Shown: positions 1 through 10,298, counted from the stretch's first letter. The stretch is DNA of 64,000 nucleotides from Azohydromonas aeria (GCF_009760915.1 NZ_VIDQ01000026.1:16675-80674); one strand, 5' to 3'. Notes: generated by a model from the letters alone, not told the origin. A program made the numbers and translations.

Positions 1-708
1 GATCCACGGTCGGCCCTGCGCGGCGCGGCCGATCATCAGCGCGTCGGCCTTCGTGTAGTCCAGCACCTGCTTCGCCTTCTGCGGCGAGTCGATGTCGCCG
101 TTGGCGACCACGGGGATGTTCAGTGCCGCCTTGACCGCGGCGACGGTGTCGTACTCGGCCTGGCCCTTGTAGCCCTGCTCGCGGGTGCGGCCGTGCACGG
201 TGAGCATGGCGATGCCCGCAGCTTCGGCCGCGCGCGCCAGCCGCAGCGCGTTCTTCTCGGCGGCGCACCAGCCGGTGCGCATCTTCAGCGTCACGGGCAC
301 GCCCAGCGGGGCGCAGGCCGCGACCACCGCCTCGACGATGGCAATGGCCAGCGGCTCGTCCTGCATCAGCGCGGAGCCGGCCCAGACGTTGCAGACTTTC
401 TTGGCCGGGCAGCCCATGTTGATGTCGATGACCTGCGCGCCGCGGTCGATGTTGTAGCGCGCGGCCTCGGCCATCTCGGCCGGATCGACGCCGGCGATCT
501 GCACCGCGATGGGCTCGACCTCGCCGGCATGGTCGGCGCGGCGCGAGGTCTTGAGCGAGTTCCACAGCTCCCGCTTGGAGGTGACCATCTCCGAGACCGC
601 GTAGCCCGCCCCCAGCCGCTTGCACAGCTGGCGAAAAGGGCGGTCCGTCACACCCGCCATGGGGGCGACGAACAGCGTATTCGGCAGCGTGAGCGCTCCG
701 AGTCTCAT
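1..708 (-). CDS. dusB: tRNA-dihydrouridine synthase DusB, C-terminus cut by window edge
   Basis: FMN-dependent enzyme that reduces particular uridines of tRNA to dihydrouridine. The frame runs from the ATG at 708 to the window edge without a stop, giving 236 codons; the family is usually about 330-350 residues, so the last third, mostly the helical tRNA-binding domain, lies outside. Seen: APMAGVTDRPFR at the start of the flavin barrel, the active-site motif NMGCPAKKV with the catalytic Cys100, KMRTGW, HGRTREQG and the end motif MIGRAAQGRPWI. That last motif fits DusB better than DusA or DusC, which is inference. It is divergent from the gene at 883, with 174 bases between the starts. Confidence 0.93.
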   Translation of the reverse strand, partial: MRLGALTLPNTLFVAPMAGVTDRPFRQLCKRLGAGYAVSEMVTSKRELWNSLKTSRRADHAGEVEPIAVQIAGVDPAEMAEAARYNIDRGAQVIDINMGCPAKKVCNVWAGSALMQDEPLAIAIVEAVVAACAPLGVPVTLKMRTGWCAAEKNALRLARAAEAAGIAMLTVHGRTREQGYKGQAEYDTVAAVKAALNIPVVANGDIDSPQKAKQVLDYTKADALMIGRAAQGRPWI

Positions 709-882
709 GGTCAGGCGGGGGGGAGGTGCTGAAAAAGGAGGCAGGAGTATAGCGGCGGCGCCGGGCGCGCCCGCCCGGGCGGCAGCCGTGCCCGGCATCG
801 GGCGTGACGTGGAGCGCGGCCGTGCGCGGGAGTCCCGGGCCCGTCCCGGGGCTGGGCCGGGCGCAGCCCATAAGATGGGCCG

Positions 883-1365
883 ATGGAAGCGTGGATGCAG
901 TCCCTTTTGGCCGCCCTGGCCTTGCCCGAGTTCGGGCTGAGCACGGTGTTCGTCGTGGCGCTGGTGTCGGCCACGCTGCTGCCCATGGGCTCGGAGCCCG
1001 CGGTGTTCGGGCTGGTCAAGCTCGATCCAACGCTGTTCTGGCCCGCGGTGCTGGTGGCCACCGCCGGCAACACGCTGGGCGGGGCCATCAGCTGGTGGAT
1101 GGGCTACGGCGCGGAGATCGTGGTCGAGCACGCGCGCCACAAGCCCACCGAGCACCGGGTGCTGGGCTGGCTGGAGCGCTTCGGCCCCAAGGCCTGCCTG
1201 CTGAGCTGGCTGCCCATCGTGGGCGACCCGCTGTGCGCCGTGGCCGGCTGGCTCAAGCTGCCGTTCTGGCCCTGCATGCTCTACATGGCCATCGGCAAGT
1301 TCGGCCGCTACCTGGTGATGACGGCGGCGCTGCTGTGGTGGTTTCCGGGGCGGTTCACGCCCTGA
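883..1365 (+). CDS. YqaA-like inner-membrane protein (DedA/SNARE-associated type)
   Basis: 160-residue polytopic membrane protein resembling the YqaA group of the DedA superfamily, whose members affect membrane lipid balance; the substrate is not evident from sequence. Hydrophobic segments lie near residues 18-40, 45-75, 100-125 and 130-155. The family-like stretches SATLLPMGSEP near the N-terminus and GNTLGGAISWWMGY in the middle, followed by a charged linker (EHARHKPTEHR) and SWLPIVGDPLC, are visible. Start chosen at the ATG at 883; a second ATG four codons later is possible. The 3' end overlaps the converging TPR gene by 11 bases, so no terminator fits between them. Confidence 0.8.
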   Translation: MEAWMQSLLAALALPEFGLSTVFVVALVSATLLPMGSEPAVFGLVKLDPTLFWPAVLVATAGNTLGGAISWWMGYGAEIVVEHARHKPTEHRVLGWLERFGPKACLLSWLPIVGDPLCAVAGWLKLPFWPCMLYMAIGKFGRYLVMTAALLWWFPGRFTP

Positions 1366-2689
1366 CCGCGCCGGTGGGCGTGCTGCGCGCCACCAACCGT
1401 TGCGCCAGCAGGCTTCGTGGCCGCAGCGCCGCGCGCTCGACGGCCAGGCCCCGCGCCAGGGCCCGGTCGCCGGCACGCAGCGCGGCCTCGATCAGCGTCA
1501 GGTCCAGCAGGTCGCGCTGCGCATGGCTGCCGCCGAAGCGGTGCGCGCGGTGGCGGATCGGGCGCAGCAGCGCCACGCAGCGCGCGTGGTCGCCGTCGCC
1601 GAAGGCCATCACGGCCCGCGTCGCCGCGCCGCCGACCTCGCGGATGAAGCCCGCGTTGTCGTCGCCCGCCTCCAGCGCAGCAGCCTGCGCCTGCAGCAGC
1701 CGCTGCTGCTCGTCCACGCGGCCGGCGCCCGTGAACGCCAACATGGCGTGTAAATCGTTGAAGGCGTAGCGGCTCTCGCGCACCAGCGGCGCCCAGCGCT
1801 CGGCCAGCGGCTGCCAGCGCGCGCCCACGTCCAGGCCACGCAGCTGCAGCCGCCACAGCATGGCGCTGGCGTCGATCAGGTCCAGCAGCTGCGGCAGCCC
1901 CGAGCCGGCGATGGCCTCGTCGTAGAGCCGCAGCACCTCGTCGTGGTGGTCCAGCTCCAGGTGGAAGAGGGCCAGGTGCCACCAGTTGTGCACGCCCAGG
2001 AAGCTCCCTGGCGCCCAGCTCGCGGCGTTGGGCTCCAGCCAGGCGATGCCGTCGGCCGGCTGGTTGCGCATCTCCAGCGTGTGCGCCACGGCGTGCCAGG
2101 CCCAGCTGTCGCGCGGCTCCAGCGCCACGGCGCGCCTTCCCTGCGCCTCGGCCTGGGTGTAGTCGCCGGTCTCCTCCAGCCCGAAGGCGTGCATGCCCAG
2201 CACGGCGTGGAAGCCGGGCGTGGCCGCGTCCCAGGCGGGCAGGGCGCGGGCGATGCGGTCGCGCAGCATGCGCGAGTCGCCGGTGAAGAAGTCCACCTGG
2301 TGCCCGGCCTGCAGCGCCAGCGCGTCGCGCGGGTATTGCAGGGACAAGTCCTCCAGCGCGCGGGCGGCCTCGAACCAGCGCCCCTGCGCCAGCAACCCGG
2401 CGGCATGCAGGTGGGCGCGCTCGCGATCGTTGGCCGGCAGCGCCGTGCCCGCTGCCACGGCGGCGCGGGCCACGGGCAGGCCCTCGGGCTCGGTGCCGAG
2501 CAGGAACAGCCAGGCCTTGAAGGCGTGCGCCATGGGCATGTCCGGCGCGGCTTCCAGCGCGCGGTCGATGCTGGCGGCCGGGTCGCCGGCGAGGCAGCGC
2601 AGCTCGTGCGCGGCCTGCTCGAAGGCATCCAGGGCGGCGGGGGTGGCGCCGGTGAGGGCGTGGCCGGCGGCGTCGTGCAGCGTGGTCAT
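1355..2689 (-). CDS. TTC38-like tetratricopeptide-repeat protein
   Basis: 444-residue soluble helical-repeat protein. The whole chain is degenerate TPR-type helix pairs (for example AHAFKAWLFLLG, AGLLAQGRWFEAARAL, GDYTQAEAQGRRAVALEP, DSWAWHAVAHTLEM) and matches the TTC38 pattern, in which WHLALFHLEL and HAVAHTLEM-like segments are characteristic. No catalytic motif or signal peptide is seen. In bacteria the function of this family is unknown; protein-protein contact is the default inference. The ATG at 2689 was preferred over upstream in-frame starts because AGGAGA sits 7 bases before it and the upstream extension has no TPR character. It is divergent from the GlxA-type regulator (133 bases apart), a possible partner. 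Confidence 0.8.
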   Translation of the reverse strand: MTTLHDAAGHALTGATPAALDAFEQAAHELRCLAGDPAASIDRALEAAPDMPMAHAFKAWLFLLGTEPEGLPVARAAVAAGTALPANDRERAHLHAAGLLAQGRWFEAARALEDLSLQYPRDALALQAGHQVDFFTGDSRMLRDRIARALPAWDAATPGFHAVLGMHAFGLEETGDYTQAEAQGRRAVALEPRDSWAWHAVAHTLEMRNQPADGIAWLEPNAASWAPGSFLGVHNWWHLALFHLELDHHDEVLRLYDEAIAGSGLPQLLDLIDASAMLWRLQLRGLDVGARWQPLAERWAPLVRESRYAFNDLHAMLAFTGAGRVDEQQRLLQAQAAALEAGDDNAGFIREVGGAATRAVMAFGDGDHARCVALLRPIRHRAHRFGGSHAQRDLLDLTLIEAALRAGDRALARGLAVERAALRPRSLLAQRLVARSTPTGAVRA

Positions 2690-2822
2690 GGCGTCGTCTC
2701 CTGTGGTTTCAGACTGCGCGTACCGTGCGCCCGGGGCGGGCACACAATCGCGAGGCGCCACTGTGGGCCGGGAGGCTCCCGGACACCGCAGCCATTCGTG
2801 CAAGAAAACGGACGTTTCTGCC

Positions 2823-3905
2823 ATGGCCGAATCCGCCGCTTCGCCGATCACCGTGGCCCTGCTGGCCACGCCCGACAGCACCGCCTCGACGCTGTACGGC
2901 TTCCTCGACTGCCTGGCCAGCACCCGGCGCGACTGGAGCCTGCTGCACGGGCAGCCGCTGGTCGCCTCCCCGTTCCGGCCGCTGCTGGTGGGCCGCGGCC
3001 GGGACACCTTCACGGCGGCCAACGGCGTGCGCATCACGCCCGACGCGACGCTGGCCGAGTGCCCGGCGCCGCAGGTGCTGTGCATCACCGACCTGGTGGT
3101 GGCGCCGGGCGAGCCGATCGCCGATCGCTACGCCGAGGAGGTGCGCTGGGTGCGCGAGGCGCACGGCCGCGGCGCGCTGGTGTGCAGCGCCTGCTCCGGC
3201 GCGGTGCTGCTGGCCTGCACCGGGCTGCTCGACGGCCTGGACGCCACCTCGCACTGGGCCTACTGCGACGCGCTGCGGCGGCTGCACCCGCGCACGCGCT
3301 GGCACCCCGAGCGCGGCCTGGTGACGGCGGGCGAGCGGCTGCTGATGGCCGGCAGCGGCGTGGCCTGGCACCTGCTGGCGCTGGCGCTGATCGCGCGCTT
3401 CGCCGGCCCGCAGGAGGCCATGCAGGTGGCGCGCATCTACCTGATGGACCCGGCCGAGACGGCGGCCACGGCCTACGCCTCGCTCACGCACGGCGGACGC
3501 GCGGCCGACCCGCTGGTGGCGCGCTGCCAGGCCTGGGCGGCGCAGCACTACCCGAGCGAGTCACCGGTGGCGCAGATGGTGGCGCTCTCGGGCCTGGCCG
3601 AGCGCACCTTCAAGCGCCGCTTCACGCAGGCCACCGGCATGACGCCGCTGGAGTACGTGCACACGCTGCGGCTGGAGGAGGCCAAGCAGATGCTGGAGTC
3701 CGGCGACGCGCCGGTGGAGGCGGTGGCGCAGGAGGTGGGCTACCAGGACGCCGGCTTCTTCGGCCGGCTGTTCCGCCGCCACGTCGGCCTGACGCCGGCG
3801 CAGTACCGGCGCCGCTTCGGCCAGCTCTCGCGCCGGCTGCACGATTTACAGGGCTCGCCCCGCCTGGCGGCTCCGTCCCGCCACTTCGATACCCTGGCGC
3901 CATGA
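2823..3905 (+). CDS. GlxA-type transcriptional regulator (DJ-1/PfpI + AraC HTH)
   Basis: 360-residue regulator of the GlxA subgroup. Residues about 10-190 form a DJ-1/PfpI amidotransferase-like sensor domain with the nucleophile-elbow-like CSACSGAVLLA and SHWAYCDALRRLHP; residues about 230-335 are a double helix-turn-helix AraC domain (SESPVAQMVALSGLAERTFK and the second helix pair ending VGYQDAGFFGRLFRR, then HVGLTPAQYRRRF). The ligand cannot be read from sequence. The start ATG at 2823 gives the standard domain length; longer in-frame starts would run into the TPR gene on the other strand. Its TGA overlaps the next ATG by ATGA, so it is probably translated together with the M32 carboxypeptidase. 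Confidence 0.9.
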   Translation: MAESAASPITVALLATPDSTASTLYGFLDCLASTRRDWSLLHGQPLVASPFRPLLVGRGRDTFTAANGVRITPDATLAECPAPQVLCITDLVVAPGEPIADRYAEEVRWVREAHGRGALVCSACSGAVLLACTGLLDGLDATSHWAYCDALRRLHPRTRWHPERGLVTAGERLLMAGSGVAWHLLALALIARFAGPQEAMQVARIYLMDPAETAATAYASLTHGGRAADPLVARCQAWAAQHYPSESPVAQMVALSGLAERTFKRRFTQATGMTPLEYVHTLRLEEAKQMLESGDAPVEAVAQEVGYQDAGFFGRLFRRHVGLTPAQYRRRFGQLSRRLHDLQGSPRLAAPSRHFDTLAP

Positions 3906-5398
3906 ACACCAAGACCCCCGCCTACGACGACCTCGCCGCCGCCAACCGGCGCATCCACCGCCTGGAGCACCTGCAGTCCATCGCCTACTGGGACCAGGCC
4001 GCCGTGATGCCGCCCAAGGGCAGCGAGGCGCGCGCCGCGGCGCTGGCCGAGCTGGGCGTGCTGATCCACGGCCAGCGCTGCGAACCGGCGCGGCGCGACC
4101 TGATCGGGCGCGCCGCGCAGGAGCCGCTGGACGACGACCAGCAGGCCAACCTGCGCGAGACGCGGCGCGAGTTCGAGATGGCGACCGCGCTGCCCGCGGC
4201 GCTGGTGGAGGCGAAGCAGATCGCCGGCTCGCGCTGCGAGCACGCCTGGCGCCGCCAGCGCCCGGCCAACGACTGGCCCGGCTTCGCCGAGAACCTGCGC
4301 GAAGTCGTGAGCCTCGCGCGCCAGGAGGCCGAGCTGCTGTCGCAGCACTTCGGCTGCTCGCGTTACGACGCGATGCTGCAGCGCTACGAGCCGGGCATGA
4401 GCAACGCCGAGCTGGAGCGGCTGTTCGGCGACCTGGCGTCGTGGCTGCCGGGCCTCGTCACGCAGGTGCGCGAGAAGCAGTCGCGCGAGGACGTGATCGA
4501 GCCGCAAGGGCCCTTCGACATCGGCGCGCAGCGCGCGCTGTGCGAGCGGGTGATGCGGCGCCTGGGCTTCGACTTCGAGGCCGGGCGGCTGGACGTGAGC
4601 GCCCACCCGTTCTCCGGCGGCGTGCCCGAGGACGTGCGGCTGACCACGCGCTACCGCGAGGACGAGTTCATCACCAGCCTGATGGGCACGATCCACGAGA
4701 CCGGTCACGGCCGCTACGAGCAGAACCTGCCGCGCCCGTGGCTGGGCCAGCCCATGGCGCAGGCGCGCTCGATGGCGATCCACGAAAGCCAGAGCCTGAG
4801 TTTCGAAATGCAGCTGGGCCAGCACCCGGGATTCGTCGCCCAATTGGCGCCGCTGCTGGTGGAAACCTTCGGCGACCAGCCGGCATTCGAAACGGAAAAC
4901 CTGCAGCGGCTGCTCACGCGCGTGAAGCCGGGTTTCATCCGCGTCGATGCCGACGAATTGACCTACCCGGCGCACGTGCTGCTGCGCTGGGGCATCGAGC
5001 GCGCGCTGATCGAGGGCGACATCGAGGTCGCCGACATCCCGGCGCTGTGGGACGAGCAGATGATGAAACTCCTGGGCGTCGATACGCGCGGCAATTACCG
5101 CGACGGCCCGATGCAGGACATCCACTGGACCGACGGCAGTTTCGGCTATTTTCCTTGCTACACCCTGGGCGCGATGTACGCGGCGCAGTGGTTCGCGGCG
5201 ATGCGCCGGGCGCGGCCGGCGCTGGACGAGGACATTGCCCAGGGCAATTTCACGCCGATATTCGACTGGCTGCGCGAAAACATCTGGCAATCGGCCAGCC
5301 GCTGGACCACCGCCGAGTTGACGCAGCGCGCCAGCGGCGGGGCGCTGGATACCGTGCATTTGAGGCGGCATCTGGAGTCGAGGTATCTGGGTGAATGA
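3902..5398 (+). CDS. Carboxypeptidase M32 (Taq carboxypeptidase family)
   Basis: 498-residue cytoplasmic zinc metallocarboxypeptidase that trims C-terminal residues from peptides; full length for the M32 family (about 500). The zinc site is visible as HETGH at residues 265-269 with the third ligand Glu295 in the downstream HESQS motif; DIHWTDGSFGYFPCYTLG near the C-terminus is the other hallmark of the family. Start at 3902 overlaps the regulator stop (ATGA). Base usage changes within the gene: before about 4780 codons are almost all G/C-ending, after it GAA, AAA, TTT, TTG and ATT become common, as in the downstream toxin-antitoxin region. No frameshift is seen. Confidence 0.95.
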   Translation: MNTKTPAYDDLAAANRRIHRLEHLQSIAYWDQAAVMPPKGSEARAAALAELGVLIHGQRCEPARRDLIGRAAQEPLDDDQQANLRETRREFEMATALPAALVEAKQIAGSRCEHAWRRQRPANDWPGFAENLREVVSLARQEAELLSQHFGCSRYDAMLQRYEPGMSNAELERLFGDLASWLPGLVTQVREKQSREDVIEPQGPFDIGAQRALCERVMRRLGFDFEAGRLDVSAHPFSGGVPEDVRLTTRYREDEFITSLMGTIHETGHGRYEQNLPRPWLGQPMAQARSMAIHESQSLSFEMQLGQHPGFVAQLAPLLVETFGDQPAFETENLQRLLTRVKPGFIRVDADELTYPAHVLLRWGIERALIEGDIEVADIPALWDEQMMKLLGVDTRGNYRDGPMQDIHWTDGSFGYFPCYTLGAMYAAQWFAAMRRARPALDEDIAQGNFTPIFDWLRENIWQSASRWTTAELTQRASGGALDTVHLRRHLESRYLGE

Positions 5399-5411
5399 TC
5401 ATGGAATTGAT

Positions 5412-5442
5412 TTCTGAATACTACATTTTCAGATTCTCAGAA
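5412..5442. promoter_or_regulatory. AT-rich inverted repeat before mntA, possible operator
   Basis: TTCTGA (5412-5417) and TCAGAA (5437-5442) form an inverted repeat in an AT-rich 54-base gap just upstream of mntA. Many toxin-antitoxin pairs are autoregulated at such sites. The repeat is short and its role is inference only. Confidence 0.25.
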
Positions 5443-5452
5443 TGGGCCTGAA

Positions 5453-5770
5453 ATGAATTCGCAAGCTCCCGATCGTGCGCAGGTGATGGCGCTGTTGCGT
5501 CAGGCGGAACCTCGAATTCGCGGATTCGGTGTGTCCCGGTTGGCCCTGTTCGGCTCCGTGGCCCGCGGCGAGGCCCGGCCCGGGAGCGACGTGGACCTGC
5601 TCGTGGAATTTGGGCCCGGACAAAAATCCTTTGACCGGTTCATGGCGCTGACCGATTTCCTGGAAGACCTGTTGGGACACCCGGTGGAAGCGGTCACCAC
5701 CGAGGCGTTGAGTCCGTACATCGGGCCGCACATTCTCTCGGAGGCCGCGGATGTCCTTCGAGCCGCTTGA
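5453..5770 (+). CDS. mntA: MntA-type minimal nucleotidyltransferase antitoxin
   Basis: 105-residue nucleotidyltransferase-fold protein. The signature GSX10DXD is complete: Gly34-Ser35, then Asp46 and Asp48 (GSVARGEARPGSDVDL), so it should bind Mg-ATP. In characterised MntA-HepT systems this protein neutralises the HEPN toxin by attaching AMP units to the Tyr of the toxin's RX4HXY motif. The 3' end overlaps the partner gene by 20 bases, the usual arrangement. The sequence is less GC-rich than its neighbours, which fits mobile accessory DNA. Function is assigned from family knowledge plus pairing. Confidence 0.9.
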   Translation: MNSQAPDRAQVMALLRQAEPRIRGFGVSRLALFGSVARGEARPGSDVDLLVEFGPGQKSFDRFMALTDFLEDLLGHPVEAVTTEALSPYIGPHILSEAADVLRAA

Positions 5771-6116
5771 ATACTTGCGCCATATTCTCATCGAGGCGGC
5801 GTACCTTGATGCTCAAAGCTCGAAAACGGATCGGGATTCCTTTCTTGCCGACCTTACGCTGCAACGTGCATTCGTTCGCAGTCTGGAAATCATCGGGGAA
5901 GCCTCAAAAAAAATTCCGGATGAATGGCGGTCTCGTCATTCGGAAATAGAGTGGCGTGCCATGGCCCGCATGAGAGATCGTCTGATTCATGCCTATTTCG
6001 GCGTTGACCATGAGTTGATCTGGGATGTGGTCATCAACAAGATCCCCACACTGAGAATGCAAGTCGAGCGCATTCTCGATGAAAATAATGGTGCTGCGGC
6101 CAAGGCTCCTGAGTGA
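5751..6116 (+). CDS. hepT: HepT-type HEPN RNase toxin
   Basis: 121-residue all-helical HEPN protein. The catalytic motif RX4HXY is intact as R75-DRLI-H80-A-Y82, so the RNase site looks functional, and Tyr82 is the expected AMP acceptor for MntA. Family members cleave RNA (in studied cases the 3' end of certain tRNAs or mRNA) and are paired with MntA-type nucleotidyltransferases, as here with a 20-base overlap. The start ATG at 5751 lies inside mntA, allowing coupled translation. Codon use (many AAA, GAA, ATT) differs from the housekeeping genes nearby, which suggests horizontal acquisition. Confidence 0.9.
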   Translation: MSFEPLEYLRHILIEAAYLDAQSSKTDRDSFLADLTLQRAFVRSLEIIGEASKKIPDEWRSRHSEIEWRAMARMRDRLIHAYFGVDHELIWDVVINKIPTLRMQVERILDENNGAAAKAPE

Positions 6117-6309
6117 GTGCGGGTGTAATAAAACATTTCACAAACCTGAAACCATCTTTTCAGCGGCCTGCTTTCCAATGACGCTGGGTGGTGCTGCGCG
6201 GTGGGTGTGCAGGGGCCTTGAGGGTTCCTGCATTTTCCGCCGGCAGCCAGTTTGTTTGCGTCATGAACCCGGTTCGCAGCCGAACCGGCAAAACGGAAGG
6301 TTGGCAAGG

Positions 6310-6744
6310 ATGTTCGCCATCGACCTGAGCCTGGAAGAGCAACTGCACGTCGAGCACGGCGGGCGCGTCTTCATCGTCGAGGAGATTCCCGGCCCGCTGT
6401 GGCGGGTGGTGTCGGTATCGAAGCACGGGCCCGAGATCGTCGTGAAACCCGACGACGCCGAAGGTTTCAATTTTCAGCGCGAAGCGCACATGAATGCCGT
6501 GGCCGCGGCCCGCGCCAGCCATGGCCCGGTCCTGCTGCGGGAAAGCCGGCTCAGCTACGAGATCGATTTCAAGTGCGTCAACACCGGCGTGGCCTGGCGG
6601 CTGCGCATGCTCGAAGACCACCAGGCGGTGGGCGAGGAATTGTTCCCGCTGAATTACGAGCTCAAGGATTCCCAGGAAGCCTTCTATGCGGCGCACGAGG
6701 CGGCACTGATGGCAGGGGAGAGCTGGATGGCGGCGCAGGCCTGA
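6310..6744 (+). CDS. Hypothetical protein, 144 residues
   Basis: Not recognised. The 144-residue product is acidic (for example LEEQLHVEHG, ELKDSQEAFYAAHEAA) and has no signal peptide or membrane segment, so it is probably cytosolic. The N-terminal half (HGGRVFIVEEIPGPLWRVVSVSKHG) reads as beta-rich and the C-terminal 40 residues as helical. The ATG at 6310 was chosen because GCAAGGA directly precedes it; in-frame upstream codons lie in AT-rich, non-coding-looking sequence. It follows the toxin-antitoxin pair by 193 bases and is followed by a strong hairpin. Coding potential is supported by its GC-ending third positions. Confidence 0.65.
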   Translation: MFAIDLSLEEQLHVEHGGRVFIVEEIPGPLWRVVSVSKHGPEIVVKPDDAEGFNFQREAHMNAVAAARASHGPVLLRESRLSYEIDFKCVNTGVAWRLRMLEDHQAVGEELFPLNYELKDSQEAFYAAHEAALMAGESWMAAQA

Positions 6745-6761
6745 TCTCTTGTTCGTGATCC

Positions 6762-6800
6762 ATGGGCCCAGCGGCTGATGGCGTCGGCCGCTGGGCCCAT
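6762..6800. terminator. Perfect 14-bp hairpin between convergent genes
   Basis: 6762-6775 and 6787-6800 are exact inverted repeats of 14 bases with an 11-base loop, between genes ending at 6744 (+) and 6834 (-). The following T-run is weak, so efficiency is uncertain, but position and stem strength fit a bidirectional terminator. Confidence 0.65.
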
Positions 6801-6833
6801 TTCATTGCCGGTGGTAATGATCGAACCAGTGAT

Positions 6834-7880
6834 TCAAGCCGCGCCCCGGCACCGGTGCACCTCCACCGTCACGTGCCGCAGTGACTGCAGATGCTCCAGC
6901 CGCGCCCGGTATACCGCCGGCGCCAGCGGCGCGTCGGCCACCACCGACGCCACCACCGACCACGCATCCGGCCCCACCTGCCACACGTGCAGGTCGGCCA
7001 GTTTCGCGTCGCCGTCGCTTTCGATGGACTGGCGCACCTGGGTGCGCAGTTCGGTGCTGGCGGTGGCGTCCACCAGGGCGTGCGCCGACACCTTCAGCAC
7101 CCCGACCGCCCAGCGCGAGATGACGGCCGCGCCCAGCAGCGCCACCAGCGGGTCCAGCCAGCGCCAGCCGTAGAGCAGCCCGCCGGCCAGCGCCGCGATC
7201 GCCAGCACCGAGGTCACCGCGTCGGCCAGCACGTGCAGGTAGGCGGCGTTGAAGTTGTGGTCGTGGTGGCCGTGGCCGTGGCCGTGGCCGTGTGCATGGC
7301 CGTGTCCGTGCGAGTGCCCGTGGGAGTGGGCGTGGCCATGGTGGTCATGGCCGTGGTGTTCGTGCTCGTGGCCGTGGTGCTCGTGGTCGTGATCGTGGCC
7401 ATGCCCGCCGTGCGCGCCGCGGTGCAGCAGCCAGGCGCTGCCCAGGTTCACCAGCAGGCCCAGCACGGCCACGGCCATGGCCTCGCCGTAGGCGATGGGG
7501 TGCGGATGGAGCAGGGTGCTGATGCCGTCCACCACCAGCCAGGCCGACACGGCCAGCAGCAGCAGCCCGCTGGTGTAGGCGGCCAGCACCTCGATCTTCC
7601 AGCCGCCGAAGGCGTAGCGCTCGTTGCGGTGCGCGCGCTGCGCCAGCCGCGCGGCCAGCAGCGCGCCGCCCAGTGCCAGGGCGTGCGTGCCCATGTGCCA
7701 GCCGTCGGCCAGCAGCGCCAGCGACCCGCTCCAGGCGCCGGCGATCAGCTCGGCGGCCATGGTGGCCAGGGTCAGCACCGTCACCGCCAGCAGGGCGCGG
7801 GATCGGCTCTCGGCGCCGGCGTCCTGCCAGTCGTGGCTGTGGTGGAACGGGGAGAGGTCGTGGGTGTGCTGCCGGGACAT
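6834..7880 (-). CDS. DmeF-like cation diffusion facilitator with long His-rich loop
   Basis: 348-residue inner-membrane proton/divalent-metal antiporter of the CDF family. Six transmembrane segments are expected; the second has HMGTH (His62, His66; HxxxH instead of the common HxxxD or DxxxD) preceded by Asp59, and the fifth has HVLAD (His216, Asp220). Between TM4 and TM5, residues about 153-208 are more than half histidine (GH, DH, EH repeats), a cytosolic metal-binding loop. This architecture resembles the Co/Ni exporter DmeF, so cobalt or nickel export is the best guess, but zinc cannot be excluded. It is followed on the same strand by nothing close; the DUF411 gene 58 bases upstream on the same strand may be co-transcribed and is also metal-linked. 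Confidence 0.88.
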   Translation of the reverse strand: MSRQHTHDLSPFHHSHDWQDAGAESRSRALLAVTVLTLATMAAELIAGAWSGSLALLADGWHMGTHALALGGALLAARLAQRAHRNERYAFGGWKIEVLAAYTSGLLLLAVSAWLVVDGISTLLHPHPIAYGEAMAVAVLGLLVNLGSAWLLHRGAHGGHGHDHDHEHHGHEHEHHGHDHHGHAHSHGHSHGHGHAHGHGHGHGHHDHNFNAAYLHVLADAVTSVLAIAALAGGLLYGWRWLDPLVALLGAAVISRWAVGVLKVSAHALVDATASTELRTQVRQSIESDGDAKLADLHVWQVGPDAWSVVASVVADAPLAPAVYRARLEHLQSLRHVTVEVHRCRGAA

Positions 7881-7893
7881 TCCGCCATCGTAG

Positions 7894-9608
<1,715 letters not shown>

Positions 9609-9609
<1 letters not shown>

Positions 9610-10298
9610 TGGCGGCCAGGTCGGGCGCGGCGCCGCGCGCCGCGCCGCGGGTCTGGCTGTTCGACCTGGACAACACGCTGCACGACGCCTCGGCGGCGGT
9701 GTTCGGCGTGCTCAGCCCGGCCATGACGGACTACATCGCGCGCGAGCTCGCCCTCACGCACGCGGAGGCCGACGCGCTGCGCCGGCGCTACTGGCAGCGC
9801 TACGGCGCGACGCTGCTGGGGCTGATCCGGCACCACGCCGTGAAGCCCGCGCATTTCCTGCACGACACGCATCAGCTGCCCGGGCTGGAAGAGCGGCTGC
9901 GCAAGCACGCGCACGACGCGGCGGCGCTGCGGCGGCTGCGGGGCCGCAAGTACATCCTGACCAACGCGCCGCGCGCCTACGCGCTGCGGGTGCTGGGCGC
10001 GCTGGGCCTGCGCGACCTGTTCGACGGCGTGCTCAGCATCGAGGACATGCGCGTCTTCGGCCAGTGGCGGCCCAAGCCGGACACGCGCATGCTGCGCCGC
10101 GTCTGCGTGCGCCTGGGCGTGGCGCCACGGCACTGCGCGCTGGTGGAGGACACGCTGGAACACCAGAAGGGCGCGCGGCGCATCGGCATGCGCACGGTGT
10201 GGATGCAGCGCTGGCTGCACCGCGCCGGCGCGCCGTGCTCGGCACGCCCGCCCTACGTGGACAGGCGCGTGCGGCGGCTGTCGGCGCTGTGTCGCTGA
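9609..10298 (+). CDS. HAD-family pyrimidine 5'-nucleotidase
   Basis: 229-residue HAD hydrolase. Motif I is FDLDNTLHD near residue 17 (nucleophile and acid/base Asp), motif II is the TNAP segment, motif III the Lys in GQWRPKPD, and motif IV VEDTLEHQKGAR, the form typical of the pyrimidine 5'-nucleotidase (SDT1-like) group, which removes phosphate from UMP/CMP-type nucleotides. Start at 9609 overlaps the argB stop by one base; a TTG one codon earlier was rejected as less likely. The neighbour order argB, this gene, slmA is a common Burkholderiales arrangement. Substrate is inferred from motifs only. Confidence 0.88.
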
